From positions 1 through 63,473 of the forward strand of contig NZ_BOPA01000041.1 of NCBI RefSeq assembly GCF_016863515.1: DNA of 63,473 nucleotides, in the 5' to 3' direction. Within the stretch, counting starts at the first letter, position 1. Each line of letters begins with the position of its first letter. This stretch comes from Micromonospora gifhornensis (GTDB lineage: Bacteria; Actinomycetota; Actinomycetes; Mycobacteriales; Micromonosporaceae). The position numbers were made by a program, and so were the translations under genes. Of the stretch, positions 37,996 through 47,126 are shown piece by piece. Below the pieces are notes generated by a model. It did no database searches. It saw only the letters and a list, made by a program, of their open reading frames with translations, and had not been told where the DNA came from.

Positions 37996-39561
37996 GTGAC
38001 TCATCCGGGCGCGGCGCGACCGGGGGATCCGGGTTGGCAGCATCAGCCGGAGGACACGGCACCGCCGGCACAGCGCGCTGTCCCTCCACAGCAGACCGGC
38101 GTTCCGGCACAGCGAGCGGTCCCTGCGCAGCAGACCGGCGTTCCGGCACCCACGGTCGGTGGGACCGCGGGACAGGCCTGGGCCACCCAGCGGGGACAGG
38201 GCCGGGCGACGGTCGGCACCGCGTACCGAAGCCAGGCCGCCACCCCGACGTCGGCCGCCGTGTCGACGGCCCAGGCCGCCCAAGCGGCCCAGGCGGCCCA
38301 AGCAGCGCAGGCGGCCCAAGCAGCGCAGGCGGCGCAGGTCGCCCCGGCCGCTCGGACTGCGGCGACCGACGCCGCGCCGCCGGCAGATCAGGCACAGCCC
38401 ACGGCAGCGACCGCCCCGGTGGTACGCCCCTACCGGCGACCGTTGCGCATCGCCGGCATCCACGTCGCTCAGCTGGTCGCCTGGCAGGCCGGCGCGGCGG
38501 GGGTGCTGGCCGCGGCCGGGCACGGCACCCTGCTGACCGTCGGGGTCGGCGCTGCGGTGCTGCTGCTGCTCGCCCCGACCGTGCTGCGCTACCGCGGTCG
38601 GTGGATGTACCAGTGGTTGATCCTCTGGTGGGGTTATCGGCGTCGCCGCCGGCAGCTCGCCGCGACGGGGCCGGACACCCGGTGGCAGTTGCTCACCCAT
38701 CTTGAGAACAGCGTCGAGCTCGAACAGGTCGAGATCGACGACCAACCCGCCGTGCTGCTGACCCACCGGGGTGGGCTCAGCGCCGTGCTGGAGGTCGACC
38801 CGACCGAGGGTGCCCTGCTGGTGGGCTCTCCGCAGTCCCTGCCACCCCCGGTGTCACTGCTTCCGGCGACCGATCCCCAGGCGCCACCGGTGACGGTGCA
38901 GGTGTTGATCCAGGTCACCCCGGCACCCCGGGTGCGCGCGGCGGCGGTGGAGCGGGCGTACCGCGAGCTGACCGAGGGCAGTGTGCCCGCCAGCCGGCAG
39001 GCGTGGGTGGTGCTGCAGGCACCCCGTACCCCCGATTTTCATGCCGACCGTGACCTGCGGCCGGCGCTGACCGCGGCGATCCGCCGGACCCGACGCCAGC
39101 TTCGCCAGGATCGGGTGACCGCCCGTCTGCTCAACCGCGACGAGGTGCTGGCCGCCGTCGCCAACCTGACCCATCTGACCGGTGAGCCGGTGGTCGGTGA
39201 CCGCCCGTTGGCCCGGGAAGGGTGGCGCAGTTGGTCGGCGCAGGGCACTCCGCAGAGCTGCCACCGGCTGCTCGACTGGCCCGACCGGGTCTGGAACGTG
39301 GACCCGCTGCTGCGTGGGCTGCCCGCCGCGGCGGCCGTGGTGTCGATCGCGGTGGCCCGGGAACCGGATCGTGGGGGTGCCGACGACGCCGTGGTGGAGG
39401 TGGCCTTCCGGTTGATCGGTGCGGACGCCGCCGCCCTGACCGCCGCCGACGCCGCGCTGCACGAGGCGATCCGTGGTCACGGTGGTCGCCTGCAACGACT
39501 CGACGGCGAGCATGCCCGGGGCGTCGCCGCCACCCTGCCGCTCGGAGGTTTCCTGCGGTGA
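37996..39561 (+). CDS. eccE: type VII secretion protein EccE
   Basis: A 521-aa protein. Residues 1-140 are a disordered Pro/Ala/Gln-rich leader with PAQQTGVPAQRA repeats and an (AQA)n run. Two membrane helices follow at about 152-172 and 176-196, then an EccE-like cytoplasmic domain (RGRWMYQWLILWWGYRRRRR, then RWQLLTHLENSVELEQVEIDD). This layout, two helices plus a cytosolic domain, is that of EccE, the peripheral ESX core subunit. The start is a GTG at 37996 with GGGAGGGG upstream. The stop overlaps the GTG of the next gene (GTGA). Confidence 0.85.
   Translation: MTHPGAARPGDPGWQHQPEDTAPPAQRAVPPQQTGVPAQRAVPAQQTGVPAPTVGGTAGQAWATQRGQGRATVGTAYRSQAATPTSAAVSTAQAAQAAQAAQAAQAAQAAQAAQVAPAARTAATDAAPPADQAQPTAATAPVVRPYRRPLRIAGIHVAQLVAWQAGAAGVLAAAGHGTLLTVGVGAAVLLLLAPTVLRYRGRWMYQWLILWWGYRRRRRQLAATGPDTRWQLLTHLENSVELEQVEIDDQPAVLLTHRGGLSAVLEVDPTEGALLVGSPQSLPPPVSLLPATDPQAPPVTVQVLIQVTPAPRVRAAAVERAYRELTEGSVPASRQAWVVLQAPRTPDFHADRDLRPALTAAIRRTRRQLRQDRVTARLLNRDEVLAAVANLTHLTGEPVVGDRPLAREGWRSWSAQGTPQSCHRLLDWPDRVWNVDPLLRGLPAAAAVVSIAVAREPDRGGADDAVVEVAFRLIGADAAALTAADAALHEAIRGHGGRLQRLDGEHARGVAATLPLGGFLR
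38261..38340. repeat. 9-bp tandem repeat (Ala-Gln-Ala)n in eccE
   Basis: Imperfect copies of GCGGCCCAG / GCAGCGCAG units encode a run of about nine Ala-Gln-Ala triplets in the disordered leader of EccE. Length variation by slippage is likely. Confidence 0.8.
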
Positions 39562-40250
39562 ACACCGTCTCCTTCCCGGGCAGCCGGATCGGCCTGCACG
39601 TCACCGACGGGCCCACGGTGGCCGGCCTGCGCCTGGTTGCCGGCGGGGGCGGGCTGGTGGTGGGCCGCAATCGCCAGCAGGAGCCGGTCGGCCTGCGGCT
39701 GTTCCGGGCCGAGCCCACCCGGCTGATGTTGACCGGCGGGGTACGCGCCGCGGAACTGCTCGCCTTCCGGGCCCTGGCGCTCGGTGCCCGGCTGTTCATC
39801 CAGACCGCTCGCGAGCAGGAGTGGGACGCCTTCCTGCGCCGCTGCGTCATCGGCCGGGAGATCGCCTCGTTCCTTCCGCCCGGGGTGCCGCCACCGCTGC
39901 CGGCGACGCCGACCGAGCCTCAGCTCGTCGTGATCGACACCGGCCCGGTGACCGGGCCGGACACCAACCTGAGCGCGCCGTGGCGGGCGACCCTCGTGGT
40001 CCGCGACGACCTGGCCGGCTGGGATGTCGAGGTGCTGGTACGCAGCGACATCGTGGTGCTCCAGCGACTCACCGCGCCCGAGGCGGCCACCGCGGCGAAC
40101 GCCCTCGGCCTGGTCAGCGTGCAGAGCTGGTTCACCCAGCTCCATCCGGAAATGGTCGGCCTGATCACGAAGGGAAAGGTGCAGTGGGTCATGCTCAGCA
40201 TGACCGGCACCGAACGGCAACTGATCGGGCCGGTCGCCCGCGGGGGTTGA
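39558..40250 (+). CDS. EccE-linked type VII secretion protein, unknown family
   Basis: A 230-aa protein without clear signal peptide or membrane helix. N-terminal beta-rich part (VSFPGSRIGLHVTDGPTVAGLRLVAGG), then LTGGVRAAELLAFRALALGARLFIQTAREQEWDAFLRRC, and a C-terminal part ending FTQLHPEMVGLITKGKVQWVML. The GTG at 39558 overlaps the eccE stop, so it is translationally coupled to eccE and probably works with it in the core complex or at its cytosolic face. I do not recognise a named family. A 6-bp hairpin overlaps its stop codon. Confidence 0.7.
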   Translation: MNTVSFPGSRIGLHVTDGPTVAGLRLVAGGGGLVVGRNRQQEPVGLRLFRAEPTRLMLTGGVRAAELLAFRALALGARLFIQTAREQEWDAFLRRCVIGREIASFLPPGVPPPLPATPTEPQLVVIDTGPVTGPDTNLSAPWRATLVVRDDLAGWDVEVLVRSDIVVLQRLTAPEAATAANALGLVSVQSWFTQLHPEMVGLITKGKVQWVMLSMTGTERQLIGPVARGG

Positions 40251-40434
40251 GCCGCCGGACGGCTCCGGAATTCACTGTCAATATCGCGATTCGCGCACGA
40301 TCACGCAGGCCAATGCCGTGACGGCTACCGCCTCGTTTCGCGAATAAGTACATCTGGTGGCTCCCGCGCGGACACTTGTGCCGCTTATCCTCCACCGGTC
40401 TAACACCCTCGGAGGCCCCGCGGAGGCCCAGCAG

Positions 40435-43400
40435 ATGCAGCTACGAAAAAGCAGGCGGCAACTCACAATCTCGGGCGTACTGGTCACCGCCACCGCGCTC
40501 TTATTGGGCAGTGGCACCACCGCTTTCGCCGCGCCCGCGTCAGCTACACCGTTCCTCAGCGAGATCCACTATGACAACGCCGGCACCGACGTCGGCGAGG
40601 CGATCGAGATCGAGGCGCCGGTCGGCTTCGACCTGAGCGGCTGGCAGATCGTCCTCTACAACGGCGGAAACGGGGCGGCGTACAACACCCGGACGCTCAC
40701 CGGCACGGTGCCGGAGTCCGGTGTGGTCGTCGCCGAGTACCCGGTCAACGGCATCCAGAACGGTGATCCCGACGGTGTCGCGCTGGTCTCGCCCAGCAAC
40801 TCGGTGAGCGAGTTCATCACCTACGGTGGCACCTTCACCGCTGTCGGCGGACCGGCGAACGGCATGGCCGGCACCGACATCGGGGTCAAGGAGTCGAGCA
40901 GCACCCCCGTCGGGCACTCGCTCCAGAAGATCGACGGGGTCTGGAAGGCACCGGCTCCGAACAGCTTCGGCGTCCGCAACACCGCTGGCGGCGACCCGGG
41001 ACCGGGCGACCCGGACGTCGGCTGTGACGTCGCGGTCAGCCACACCATCGCCCAGGTCCAGGGCTCCGGCACCACCACGCCGGTGGCCGGCAGCCGGGTC
41101 ACCGTCGAGGGCGTCGTCACCGCCGACCACCGCACCGGTGGCTACAACGGCGTGTACGTGCAGACGGCGGGCAGCGGCGGGGAGCGTACGGTCGCCGCCG
41201 GCACCGCCTCGGACGGCATCTTCGTCTACCTGACCACGAACACCGCCAACCACCCGGCGGTCACGATCGGTGACCGGGTCCGGGTCAGCGGTACGGCGAG
41301 CGAGTTCAACGGGCTCACCCAGCTCAGCACCGCCACCCGTGGCGACGTGCAGGTGTGCGAGCAGGGTGCGCCGCTGCCCGCTCCGGTCCCGGTGGAGCTT
41401 CCGCTCACCGACGACGCGCGCGAGTCGGTCGAGTCGATGCTCGTCGCCCCGGTCGGCGCGTACGCCGTCTCCGAGGTCTACAACACCAACCGCTACGGCG
41501 AGGTGGCCCTCGCCGCCGGTGACAAGCCGGCGCTGACCCCGACCGATGTGGCTCGGCCCGGCTCGGCGGAGGCCCGCCAGATCGCCGCCGACAACAAGGC
41601 CCGCCGCATCCTGCTCGACGACGGCAGGACGACGAACCTGTCCACCGCCGGGCTGCTGCCGCCGTACGTGTCGAAGGACAGCCCGCTGCGGGTCGGCGAC
41701 TCGGTCGAGGCGTTCGGGCCGTCGGTGCTGTCGTACGCCTTCGAAGAGTGGCGTCTTCAGCCCACCCGCCCGGTCGACGCGGACACCCGTCCGGGCGACC
41801 GGACCACCTTCAAGGTCACCAACCCGCGTACCGCCGCCCCGGTCAACGTCGGCGGCGACCTGCGGGTGGCCAGCTTCAACGTGTTGAACTACTTCGTGCA
41901 CTTCGGTGGCGACGCGCGTGGCGCGGCCAACGAGGCCGCGTTGGCCAAGCAGGAGGCGAAGATCGTTTCGGCGATCAGCGCGCTGGACGCCGACGTGGTC
42001 GCACTGGAGGAGATCGAGAACTCGGTCCGGTTCAGCTCCTCGGACCCGCAGCGGGCGCTCAAGCGCCTGGTCGCCGCCCTGAACACGGCGGACGGCGCGG
42101 GCACCTGGGACTACGTTCGCACCCCGACCGAGCTGCCGGGCGCCGCCCAGCAGGACTTCATCACCACCGCGATCATCTTCAAGCCGGCCAAGGCGCAGCC
42201 CAAGGGCGCGTCGCGGTCGGTGAACGACGAGAGCGTCTGGTTCAACGCCCGCGAGCCGATCGCGCAGACCTTCACCGCCGGGCCGCTCGACTTCGTGGTG
42301 GTGGCCAACCACTTCAAGTCCAAGAGCGGTGCCGGTTCCGGCGACAACGCCGACACCGGTGACGGTCAGGGTGGTTGGAACGGTGACCGGGTCCGGCAGG
42401 CCACCGCGCTTGCCACCTTCGTGGACCAGGTGAAGGCCGACAGCGACACCGACAACGTGCTGCTGCTGGGTGACTTCAACGCGTACACCCAGGAGGACCC
42501 GATGCAGGTCCTCTACGGCAGGGACTACCGCAACCTCAACAACACCGGGAAGACCAGCTACGTCTTCAACGGTGAGTCCGGCTCGCTCGACCACGCGCTG
42601 GCCTCGCCGTCGCTTGCCGATCGGGTCACCGGCGTGGACGTGTGGCAGATCAACGCGGTCGAGTCGTACGCCTTCCAGTACGACGGGCTGGCCGCCTTCT
42701 ACTCACCGGACCCGTACCGGGCCAGCGACCACAACCCGCTTGTCGTCGGGATCAACACCGGGGCCAGCCCGGTCGACCTGCAACTGCTGAGCATCAACGA
42801 CTTCCACGGCCGACTGGAGTCACCGGCCACCGTGGGTGGTCAGCCGGCCGGTGGGGCGGCTCAGCTCGCCGGGCTGGTGAACCAGTTGCGGGCGCAGAAC
42901 CCGAACACCGCGTTCGTGTCGGCGGGCGACAACATCGGCGCGTCCACCTTCATCTCGGCGATCGACGACGACAACCCGACGATCGACGCGTTGAACGCGG
43001 CCGGCCTGATCGCCTCGGCGGTCGGTAACCACGAGTTCGACAAGGGCATGACCGACCTGACCGGTCGGGTCACCGACCGGGCGGACTTCCCGCTGCTGGG
43101 TGCCAACGTGTACCGGGACGACACCCGGGCGCTGCCGGCGTACTCGGTCAGCAGCATCGGTGGTGTCCAGGTCGGCTTCGTCGGTGTGGTCACCGAGCAG
43201 ACCGGCTCGCTGGTCAGCCCGGACGGCATCGCCGGCATCACCTTCCGCGACCCGGTGGCCGAGGCCAACCTCGTCGCCGGTCAGCTCAAGGACGGCAACC
43301 CCGCCAACGGTGAGGCCGACGTGGTGGTGCTGCTCGCCCACGAGGGGGCCGCCACGGAGAACATCGACTCGGCCGAGGCGCTGGCGAACGACCCGGTCTT

Positions 43401-44610
43401 CGGCAAGTTCACCCGGGTCGACGCCACCATCGACGCCATCTTCAGCGGCCACACCCACCAGCCGTACGCCTTCGAGGTCCCGGTTCCGGGTACCGACAAG
43501 CTGCGTCCGGTGGTGCAGGCCGAGGACTACGGCAAGCGGCTGGGCAAGGTCACCCTGACCTTCGACCCGGAGTCGAACTCGGTCACCGCCGCCGACGCCT
43601 CGCTCGTCGACGTGGTCGGTGCGCCGCAGGACCCGACGGTGGCCGACATCGTGGCCACCGCCAAGGTGCGGGCGCAGGAGCTGGGCCAGCGGCAGCTGGG
43701 CGAGATCACCGCCGACATCCGTCGGGCCTACACCGACGGCAACGAGGACCGGGGCAGGGAGTCGGCGCTCGGCAACTTCATCGCCGACGTGCAGCTCGCC
43801 GGCACCTCCGCCCCCGGTCGGGGTGGGGCCCAGATCGCCTTCATGAACCCGGGTGGTCTGCGGGCCGACCTGCTGTACCGCACCGACGGCACGGTGACCT
43901 ACGCCGACGCCTTCTCCGTCCAGCCGTTCTCCAACGACGTGGTCACCAAGTCCTACACGGGTGCGGAGATCAAGCAGGTGTTGGAGCAGCAGTGGCAGCC
44001 GACCGGCGCGTCCCGGCCGGTGCTGTGGCTGGGTGTGTCGAAGGGCTTCAGCTACACCTACGACCCGCAGGCCGAGCGCGGCTCGCGGATCACCTCGATG
44101 CAGCTCAACGGTGGACCGATCGACCCGGCGGCCACGTACCGGGTGACGGTGAACTCGTTCCTCGCCTCCGGTGGGGACAACTTCACCACGCTCGGCGGCG
44201 GCACCAACCCGGCGACGACCGGCGACAACGACCTCACCATGCTTGTCGACTACCTCGCCGCCAACTCGCCGGTCACCGCCGACACCACGCCCCGCTCCAC
44301 CATCGGGCAGGGCGGCCCGGCGTGGGAGGTCGAGGTGCAGGCCCGCACCCAGTGCGTCGGCAGCAACGCGTACGTCTCGGTCAGCGCCCGCAACGCCGAC
44401 GACGTGGCGCTGAGCATCGAACTGGTCACGCCGTACGGGTCGCGCGTCGTCGCCGACGTCGCCCCGGGCAAGACGGCGTACCAGGCGTTCAACAGCCGCG
44501 CGAAGACGGTCGCGGCCGGTACCTCGACGGTGAAGATCACCGGTACCGTCAACGGCCAGCCGGCGACGATCCAGGTGGAGTCGGCGTACGCCGCGATCAC
44601 CTGCGGCTAG
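40435..44610 (+). CDS. secreted ExeM/NucH-type nuclease fused to 5'-nucleotidase
   Basis: A 1,391-aa exported enzyme. Signal peptide about 1-33 (ending TAFA); lamin-tail-like domain from about 37 (FLSEIHYDNAG, DLSGWQIVLYNGG); an OB-like region; DNase I-like ExeM/NucH endonuclease domain (ASFNVLNYF near 478, EEIEN, GDFNAYTQE near 679, SLDHAL, ASDHNPL near 762); 5'-nucleotidase metallophosphatase domain (SINDFHG near 786, GDN, GNHEFD near 863, GHTHQP near 1005) and its C-terminal substrate domain to about 1280; final 90-residue domain 1300-1391. It should degrade extracellular DNA to nucleosides and phosphate. The ATG at 40435 has GGAGG sites upstream. The terminal domain is shared with the phosphatase at 50832. 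A strong terminator follows. Confidence 0.92.
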   Translation: MQLRKSRRQLTISGVLVTATALLLGSGTTAFAAPASATPFLSEIHYDNAGTDVGEAIEIEAPVGFDLSGWQIVLYNGGNGAAYNTRTLTGTVPESGVVVAEYPVNGIQNGDPDGVALVSPSNSVSEFITYGGTFTAVGGPANGMAGTDIGVKESSSTPVGHSLQKIDGVWKAPAPNSFGVRNTAGGDPGPGDPDVGCDVAVSHTIAQVQGSGTTTPVAGSRVTVEGVVTADHRTGGYNGVYVQTAGSGGERTVAAGTASDGIFVYLTTNTANHPAVTIGDRVRVSGTASEFNGLTQLSTATRGDVQVCEQGAPLPAPVPVELPLTDDARESVESMLVAPVGAYAVSEVYNTNRYGEVALAAGDKPALTPTDVARPGSAEARQIAADNKARRILLDDGRTTNLSTAGLLPPYVSKDSPLRVGDSVEAFGPSVLSYAFEEWRLQPTRPVDADTRPGDRTTFKVTNPRTAAPVNVGGDLRVASFNVLNYFVHFGGDARGAANEAALAKQEAKIVSAISALDADVVALEEIENSVRFSSSDPQRALKRLVAALNTADGAGTWDYVRTPTELPGAAQQDFITTAIIFKPAKAQPKGASRSVNDESVWFNAREPIAQTFTAGPLDFVVVANHFKSKSGAGSGDNADTGDGQGGWNGDRVRQATALATFVDQVKADSDTDNVLLLGDFNAYTQEDPMQVLYGRDYRNLNNTGKTSYVFNGESGSLDHALASPSLADRVTGVDVWQINAVESYAFQYDGLAAFYSPDPYRASDHNPLVVGINTGASPVDLQLLSINDFHGRLESPATVGGQPAGGAAQLAGLVNQLRAQNPNTAFVSAGDNIGASTFISAIDDDNPTIDALNAAGLIASAVGNHEFDKGMTDLTGRVTDRADFPLLGANVYRDDTRALPAYSVSSIGGVQVGFVGVVTEQTGSLVSPDGIAGITFRDPVAEANLVAGQLKDGNPANGEADVVVLLAHEGAATENIDSAEALANDPVFGKFTRVDATIDAIFSGHTHQPYAFEVPVPGTDKLRPVVQAEDYGKRLGKVTLTFDPESNSVTAADASLVDVVGAPQDPTVADIVATAKVRAQELGQRQLGEITADIRRAYTDGNEDRGRESALGNFIADVQLAGTSAPGRGGAQIAFMNPGGLRADLLYRTDGTVTYADAFSVQPFSNDVVTKSYTGAEIKQVLEQQWQPTGASRPVLWLGVSKGFSYTYDPQAERGSRITSMQLNGGPIDPAATYRVTVNSFLASGGDNFTTLGGGTNPATTGDNDLTMLVDYLAANSPVTADTTPRSTIGQGGPAWEVEVQARTQCVGSNAYVSVSARNADDVALSIELVTPYGSRVVADVAPGKTAYQAFNSRAKTVAAGTSTVKITGTVNGQPATIQVESAYAAITCG

Positions 44611-44618
44611 TTCTCGTA

Positions 44619-44646
44619 GGGGTGGCGGCGATCCTGCCGCCACCCC
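44619..44646. terminator. hairpin terminator after the nuclease gene
   Basis: Perfect 11-bp stem GGGGTGGCGGC / GCCGCCACCCC with a 6-nt loop, 8 bp after the stop of the nuclease/nucleotidase gene and before the WxL-like gene. Confidence 0.8.
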
Positions 44647-44683
44647 ACCCCCCATCGAGCAGATACGCACAACGGAGCAACGC

Positions 44684-45316
44684 ATGCACAGAAGGAACCA
44701 CCGGCGACTGTTCGCGGCCGCCGCGGCCAGCGCCGTTCTCGCCGGGTCGGTGGCGCTCGCCGCGCCGGCCTCGGCCGAGCCGGTCGACAGCAGCGACGTA
44801 CGGGTGACCGTCGACATCGAGGAGATCCGCGAGCCGGGTGTCCTCGCCATGACGGTCGCCGCCGACTCGGTCGCGCTTGCCGAGGACGGGTCGACGCTGC
44901 TGGTCCGTCAGTTCGTCGGCACCCTGCCGACGGTGACGGTCACCGACACCCGGACCACCGACGAGGTGCCCGAGGGTGCCGCGTGGGCGGTGCTGGGCAG
45001 CGCCACCGACTTCGTCGGCGACGCGAATCAGGCGCCGATCGGCGCCGGTCACCTGGGCTGGAAGCCGGAGCTGATCGACGGTGGGGACACCGGTCTGGTC
45101 AGCGAGGGTGAAGAGGTCGTCACCGTACTTGACGAGCCGACCCAGCCGGGCAACAACGTGGGTCTGGTCGACCAGGAACTGCTGGTCTCGACCTTCGACT
45201 CCGGAGCGGTCGCCGGTGGCGAGTACACCGTCAACGCGAACCTGTTCCTGCGCACCCCGGCGGACGTCGCCGCCGGCAAGTACACCTCGACGCTGACCCT
45301 GTCGCTGTTCGAGTAG
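44684..45316 (+). CDS. WxL-like secreted surface protein, copy A
   Basis: A 210-aa exported beta-rich protein. Signal peptide about 1-31 (basic start, hydrophobic core, ending ASA). Mature part: VRVTVDIEEIREPGVLAM, LPTVTVTDTRT, WAVLGSATDFVG, GAGHLGWKPELIDGG and a final strand KYTSTLTLSLFE. The last strand corresponds to the closing strand of WxL domains, which bind peptidoglycan without covalent anchoring. The next gene encodes a DUF916-like protein, the usual partner of WxL proteins, which supports the call. Nearly identical to the inverted copy at 50086-50718. The ATG at 44684 has CGGAG upstream. Confidence 0.75.
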   Translation: MHRRNHRRLFAAAAASAVLAGSVALAAPASAEPVDSSDVRVTVDIEEIREPGVLAMTVAADSVALAEDGSTLLVRQFVGTLPTVTVTDTRTTDEVPEGAAWAVLGSATDFVGDANQAPIGAGHLGWKPELIDGGDTGLVSEGEEVVTVLDEPTQPGNNVGLVDQELLVSTFDSGAVAGGEYTVNANLFLRTPADVAAGKYTSTLTLSLFE

Positions 45317-45324
45317 ATCCATCG

Positions 45325-45352
45325 GGGGGAGCCACCTGGGCGTGGCTCCCCC
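45325..45352. terminator. hairpin between WxL-like and DUF916-like genes
   Basis: Perfect 11-bp stem GGGGGAGCCAC / GTGGCTCCCCC with a 6-nt loop, in the 65-bp gap between the two genes. It may end the WxL-like transcript partially, giving less of the downstream anchored protein. Confidence 0.75.
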
Positions 45353-45381
45353 ACCCGCTCCTCCCGCAAAGGAAAACCGCC

Positions 45382-46425
45382 ATGATCCGAACCCCGCTGC
45401 GAGCACTGACCCGGATGCTCGCCGTGCTGGCTGTGGTGCTTGCCGTCGTGCCGATCTCGTCGACCGGCGCGATGGCGGAACCGACGAGTCCCGCGGTCAC
45501 CTGGGCGGTTCAGCCGGCCGACCGCAACGGCCCGGACGGCCGCCGGTTCATCGAACGGACCCTCGACCCCGGCCAGGTGGTGACCGAGCACCTCGCGGTA
45601 CGGAACTTCAGCGACTCGGCGGTGGTCTTCTCCCTCAAGGCGGCCGACGGATACCTCACCGACAAGGGCCGCTTCAACATGCTGCCCTCGAACGAGAAGT
45701 CGGTGGACGGTGGCACCTGGATCACCGTCCAGGAGAAGGTGACAGTCGAGGCCAAGGGTACGAAGGTGGTGCCGTTCACCATCACCGTGCCCGAAGACGC
45801 CACCCCCGGCGACCACCCGGCGGGCATCGCGGCGACCGTCACCAGCACCGGCGGCACCGTCGCCGTGGAGAGCCGGGTCGGTTTCCGGGTCATGCTGCGG
45901 GCCAGCGGCACGGTCACCGCCAGTGTGGCGATCAGTGACCTCAGCACCACCTACACGCCCTCGTGGAACCCGTTCTCCGCCGGCACTCTCAAGGTCGGCT
46001 ACACCGCGAAGAACGACGGCAACGTCGCGCTTACCGGCAGCGGAACGGTGTCCGTCGGTGAACTGTTCGGCCTGGTCACGCAGGAAGGCCCGACCCAGGT
46101 CACCGAGACGCTGCCCGGCGGCGTACAGGTGGTGGACACCCAGGTCGACGGGGTCTGGGGGCTCGGCCGACTCAAGACCACCGTCTCCGTCACGCCCGCC
46201 GTTCAGGGCGGCGACCCGACGGACGCCGAGATCCGACCCGGCACCGCGACCGTCACCACCTGGATCGTGCCCTGGCCGCAACTGGCGCTGCTGCTCCTGC
46301 TCGGCCTGCTCGTGCTCGCCTACCGGGTCATCACCCGGCGCCGTCGGCGGCGGCTGGCACAGTTGCTCGCCAGCGCGCGGGAAGAGGGCCGGGCCGAGGG
46401 CCGCCGGACCACCCCGGTCGGCTGA
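45382..46425 (+). CDS. DUF916-like (WxL-partner) membrane-anchored surface protein
   Basis: A 347-aa protein: signal peptide about 1-32; beta-sandwich repeat opening WAVQPADRNGPDGRRFIERTLDPGQVVTEHLAVRNFSD (the DUF916/WxL-protein peptidoglycan-binding pattern); a second Ig-like region about 180-270; a membrane helix about 295-315 (WPQLALLLLLGLLVLAYRVI) and an Arg-rich cytoplasmic tail. In Firmicutes such proteins anchor WxL proteins to the cell surface. It follows the WxL-like gene, which suggests the same partnership. The ATG at 45382 has AAAGGAAAA upstream. Confidence 0.78.
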   Translation: MIRTPLRALTRMLAVLAVVLAVVPISSTGAMAEPTSPAVTWAVQPADRNGPDGRRFIERTLDPGQVVTEHLAVRNFSDSAVVFSLKAADGYLTDKGRFNMLPSNEKSVDGGTWITVQEKVTVEAKGTKVVPFTITVPEDATPGDHPAGIAATVTSTGGTVAVESRVGFRVMLRASGTVTASVAISDLSTTYTPSWNPFSAGTLKVGYTAKNDGNVALTGSGTVSVGELFGLVTQEGPTQVTETLPGGVQVVDTQVDGVWGLGRLKTTVSVTPAVQGGDPTDAEIRPGTATVTTWIVPWPQLALLLLLGLLVLAYRVITRRRRRRLAQLLASAREEGRAEGRRTTPVG

Positions 46426-46433
46426 GCTGAGCC

Positions 46434-47012
46434 TCAGCCGGCGCGGAACACGATGGTGTAGCTGAACGACGTGCCGTCGACCTGGTACGCGTAGCAGCCT
46501 GGACCGTCGACAGTGGTGGTGCCCGGCAGGTCGGTGTCCGGCCTGGTCAGCACGGCATGGTGGCCGTCGTGGCGGGGTTCGCCGAGGTAGGAGAACTGGG
46601 CCGAGGCGGCACCCGGTGCGTCGATGCGTCCCGCGCGTACCAGCACCGGGCCGGTGTAGTCGGCGGCCAGCCAGCGCACCTTCACCGTGTAGCTGCCGTC
46701 GGCCTGCCGGTCGCTGGGGCGCAGCGGCAGTGCTCCGCCGCTGAAGTAGTCGGCGATCGGGTGGACCGGGCCGGGCCCCAGCACCCGCTGTGCCTGGCCC
46801 GGTTTGCTCCAGCGCTGCGGTTCGGCGGCCGGGCAGGTGCCGTCGGGGGCCACGCTGGGCAGTCGCAGTGGTGGGACGGCGAGGTCGCCGGGGGATGCCG
46901 ACGGGGAGGGTGCCGTCGGTGACGCTGTCGGGGTGTCCACCGGCGCGCGGTCACAGGCGACCAACGCCGACCCGAGCGCCACGAGAGTCAGCATCCGAAC
47001 CAGCCGCGTCAT
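46434..47012 (-). CDS. putative lipoprotein
   Basis: A 192-aa exported protein with a lipobox: MTRLVRMLTLVALGSALVAC, with Cys20 the likely lipidated residue. A Thr/Pro/Ser-rich spacer follows (PTASPTAPSPSASPG), then a beta-rich domain ending VDGPGCYAYQVDGTSFSYTIVFRAG. The start at 47012 is chosen because it produces a compact type II signal peptide; the nearest GAGGAG abuts the ATG, so the exact start is uncertain (the ATG at 46994 is the alternative). It converges with the DUF916-like gene. No family recognised. Confidence 0.65.
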   Translation of the reverse strand: MTRLVRMLTLVALGSALVACDRAPVDTPTASPTAPSPSASPGDLAVPPLRLPSVAPDGTCPAAEPQRWSKPGQAQRVLGPGPVHPIADYFSGGALPLRPSDRQADGSYTVKVRWLAADYTGPVLVRAGRIDAPGAASAQFSYLGEPRHDGHHAVLTRPDTDLPGTTTVDGPGCYAYQVDGTSFSYTIVFRAG

Positions 47013-47126
47013 CTCCTCAGTATCGACCGCCGTCGGCGTTTCAGCTGTCCCGTGGCGTACGGCCCGATCGACGGTGGCCGCGTACCGGTGCATCTGTTCG
47101 CGCCATCGACGCCGCCCCGGCGAAGG

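Noticed and set aside
40249..40265. GAGCCG/CGGCTC hairpin at the end of the eccE-linked gene as terminator
   Set aside because: Only 6 bp and overlapping the stop codon; too weak to list as a terminator.
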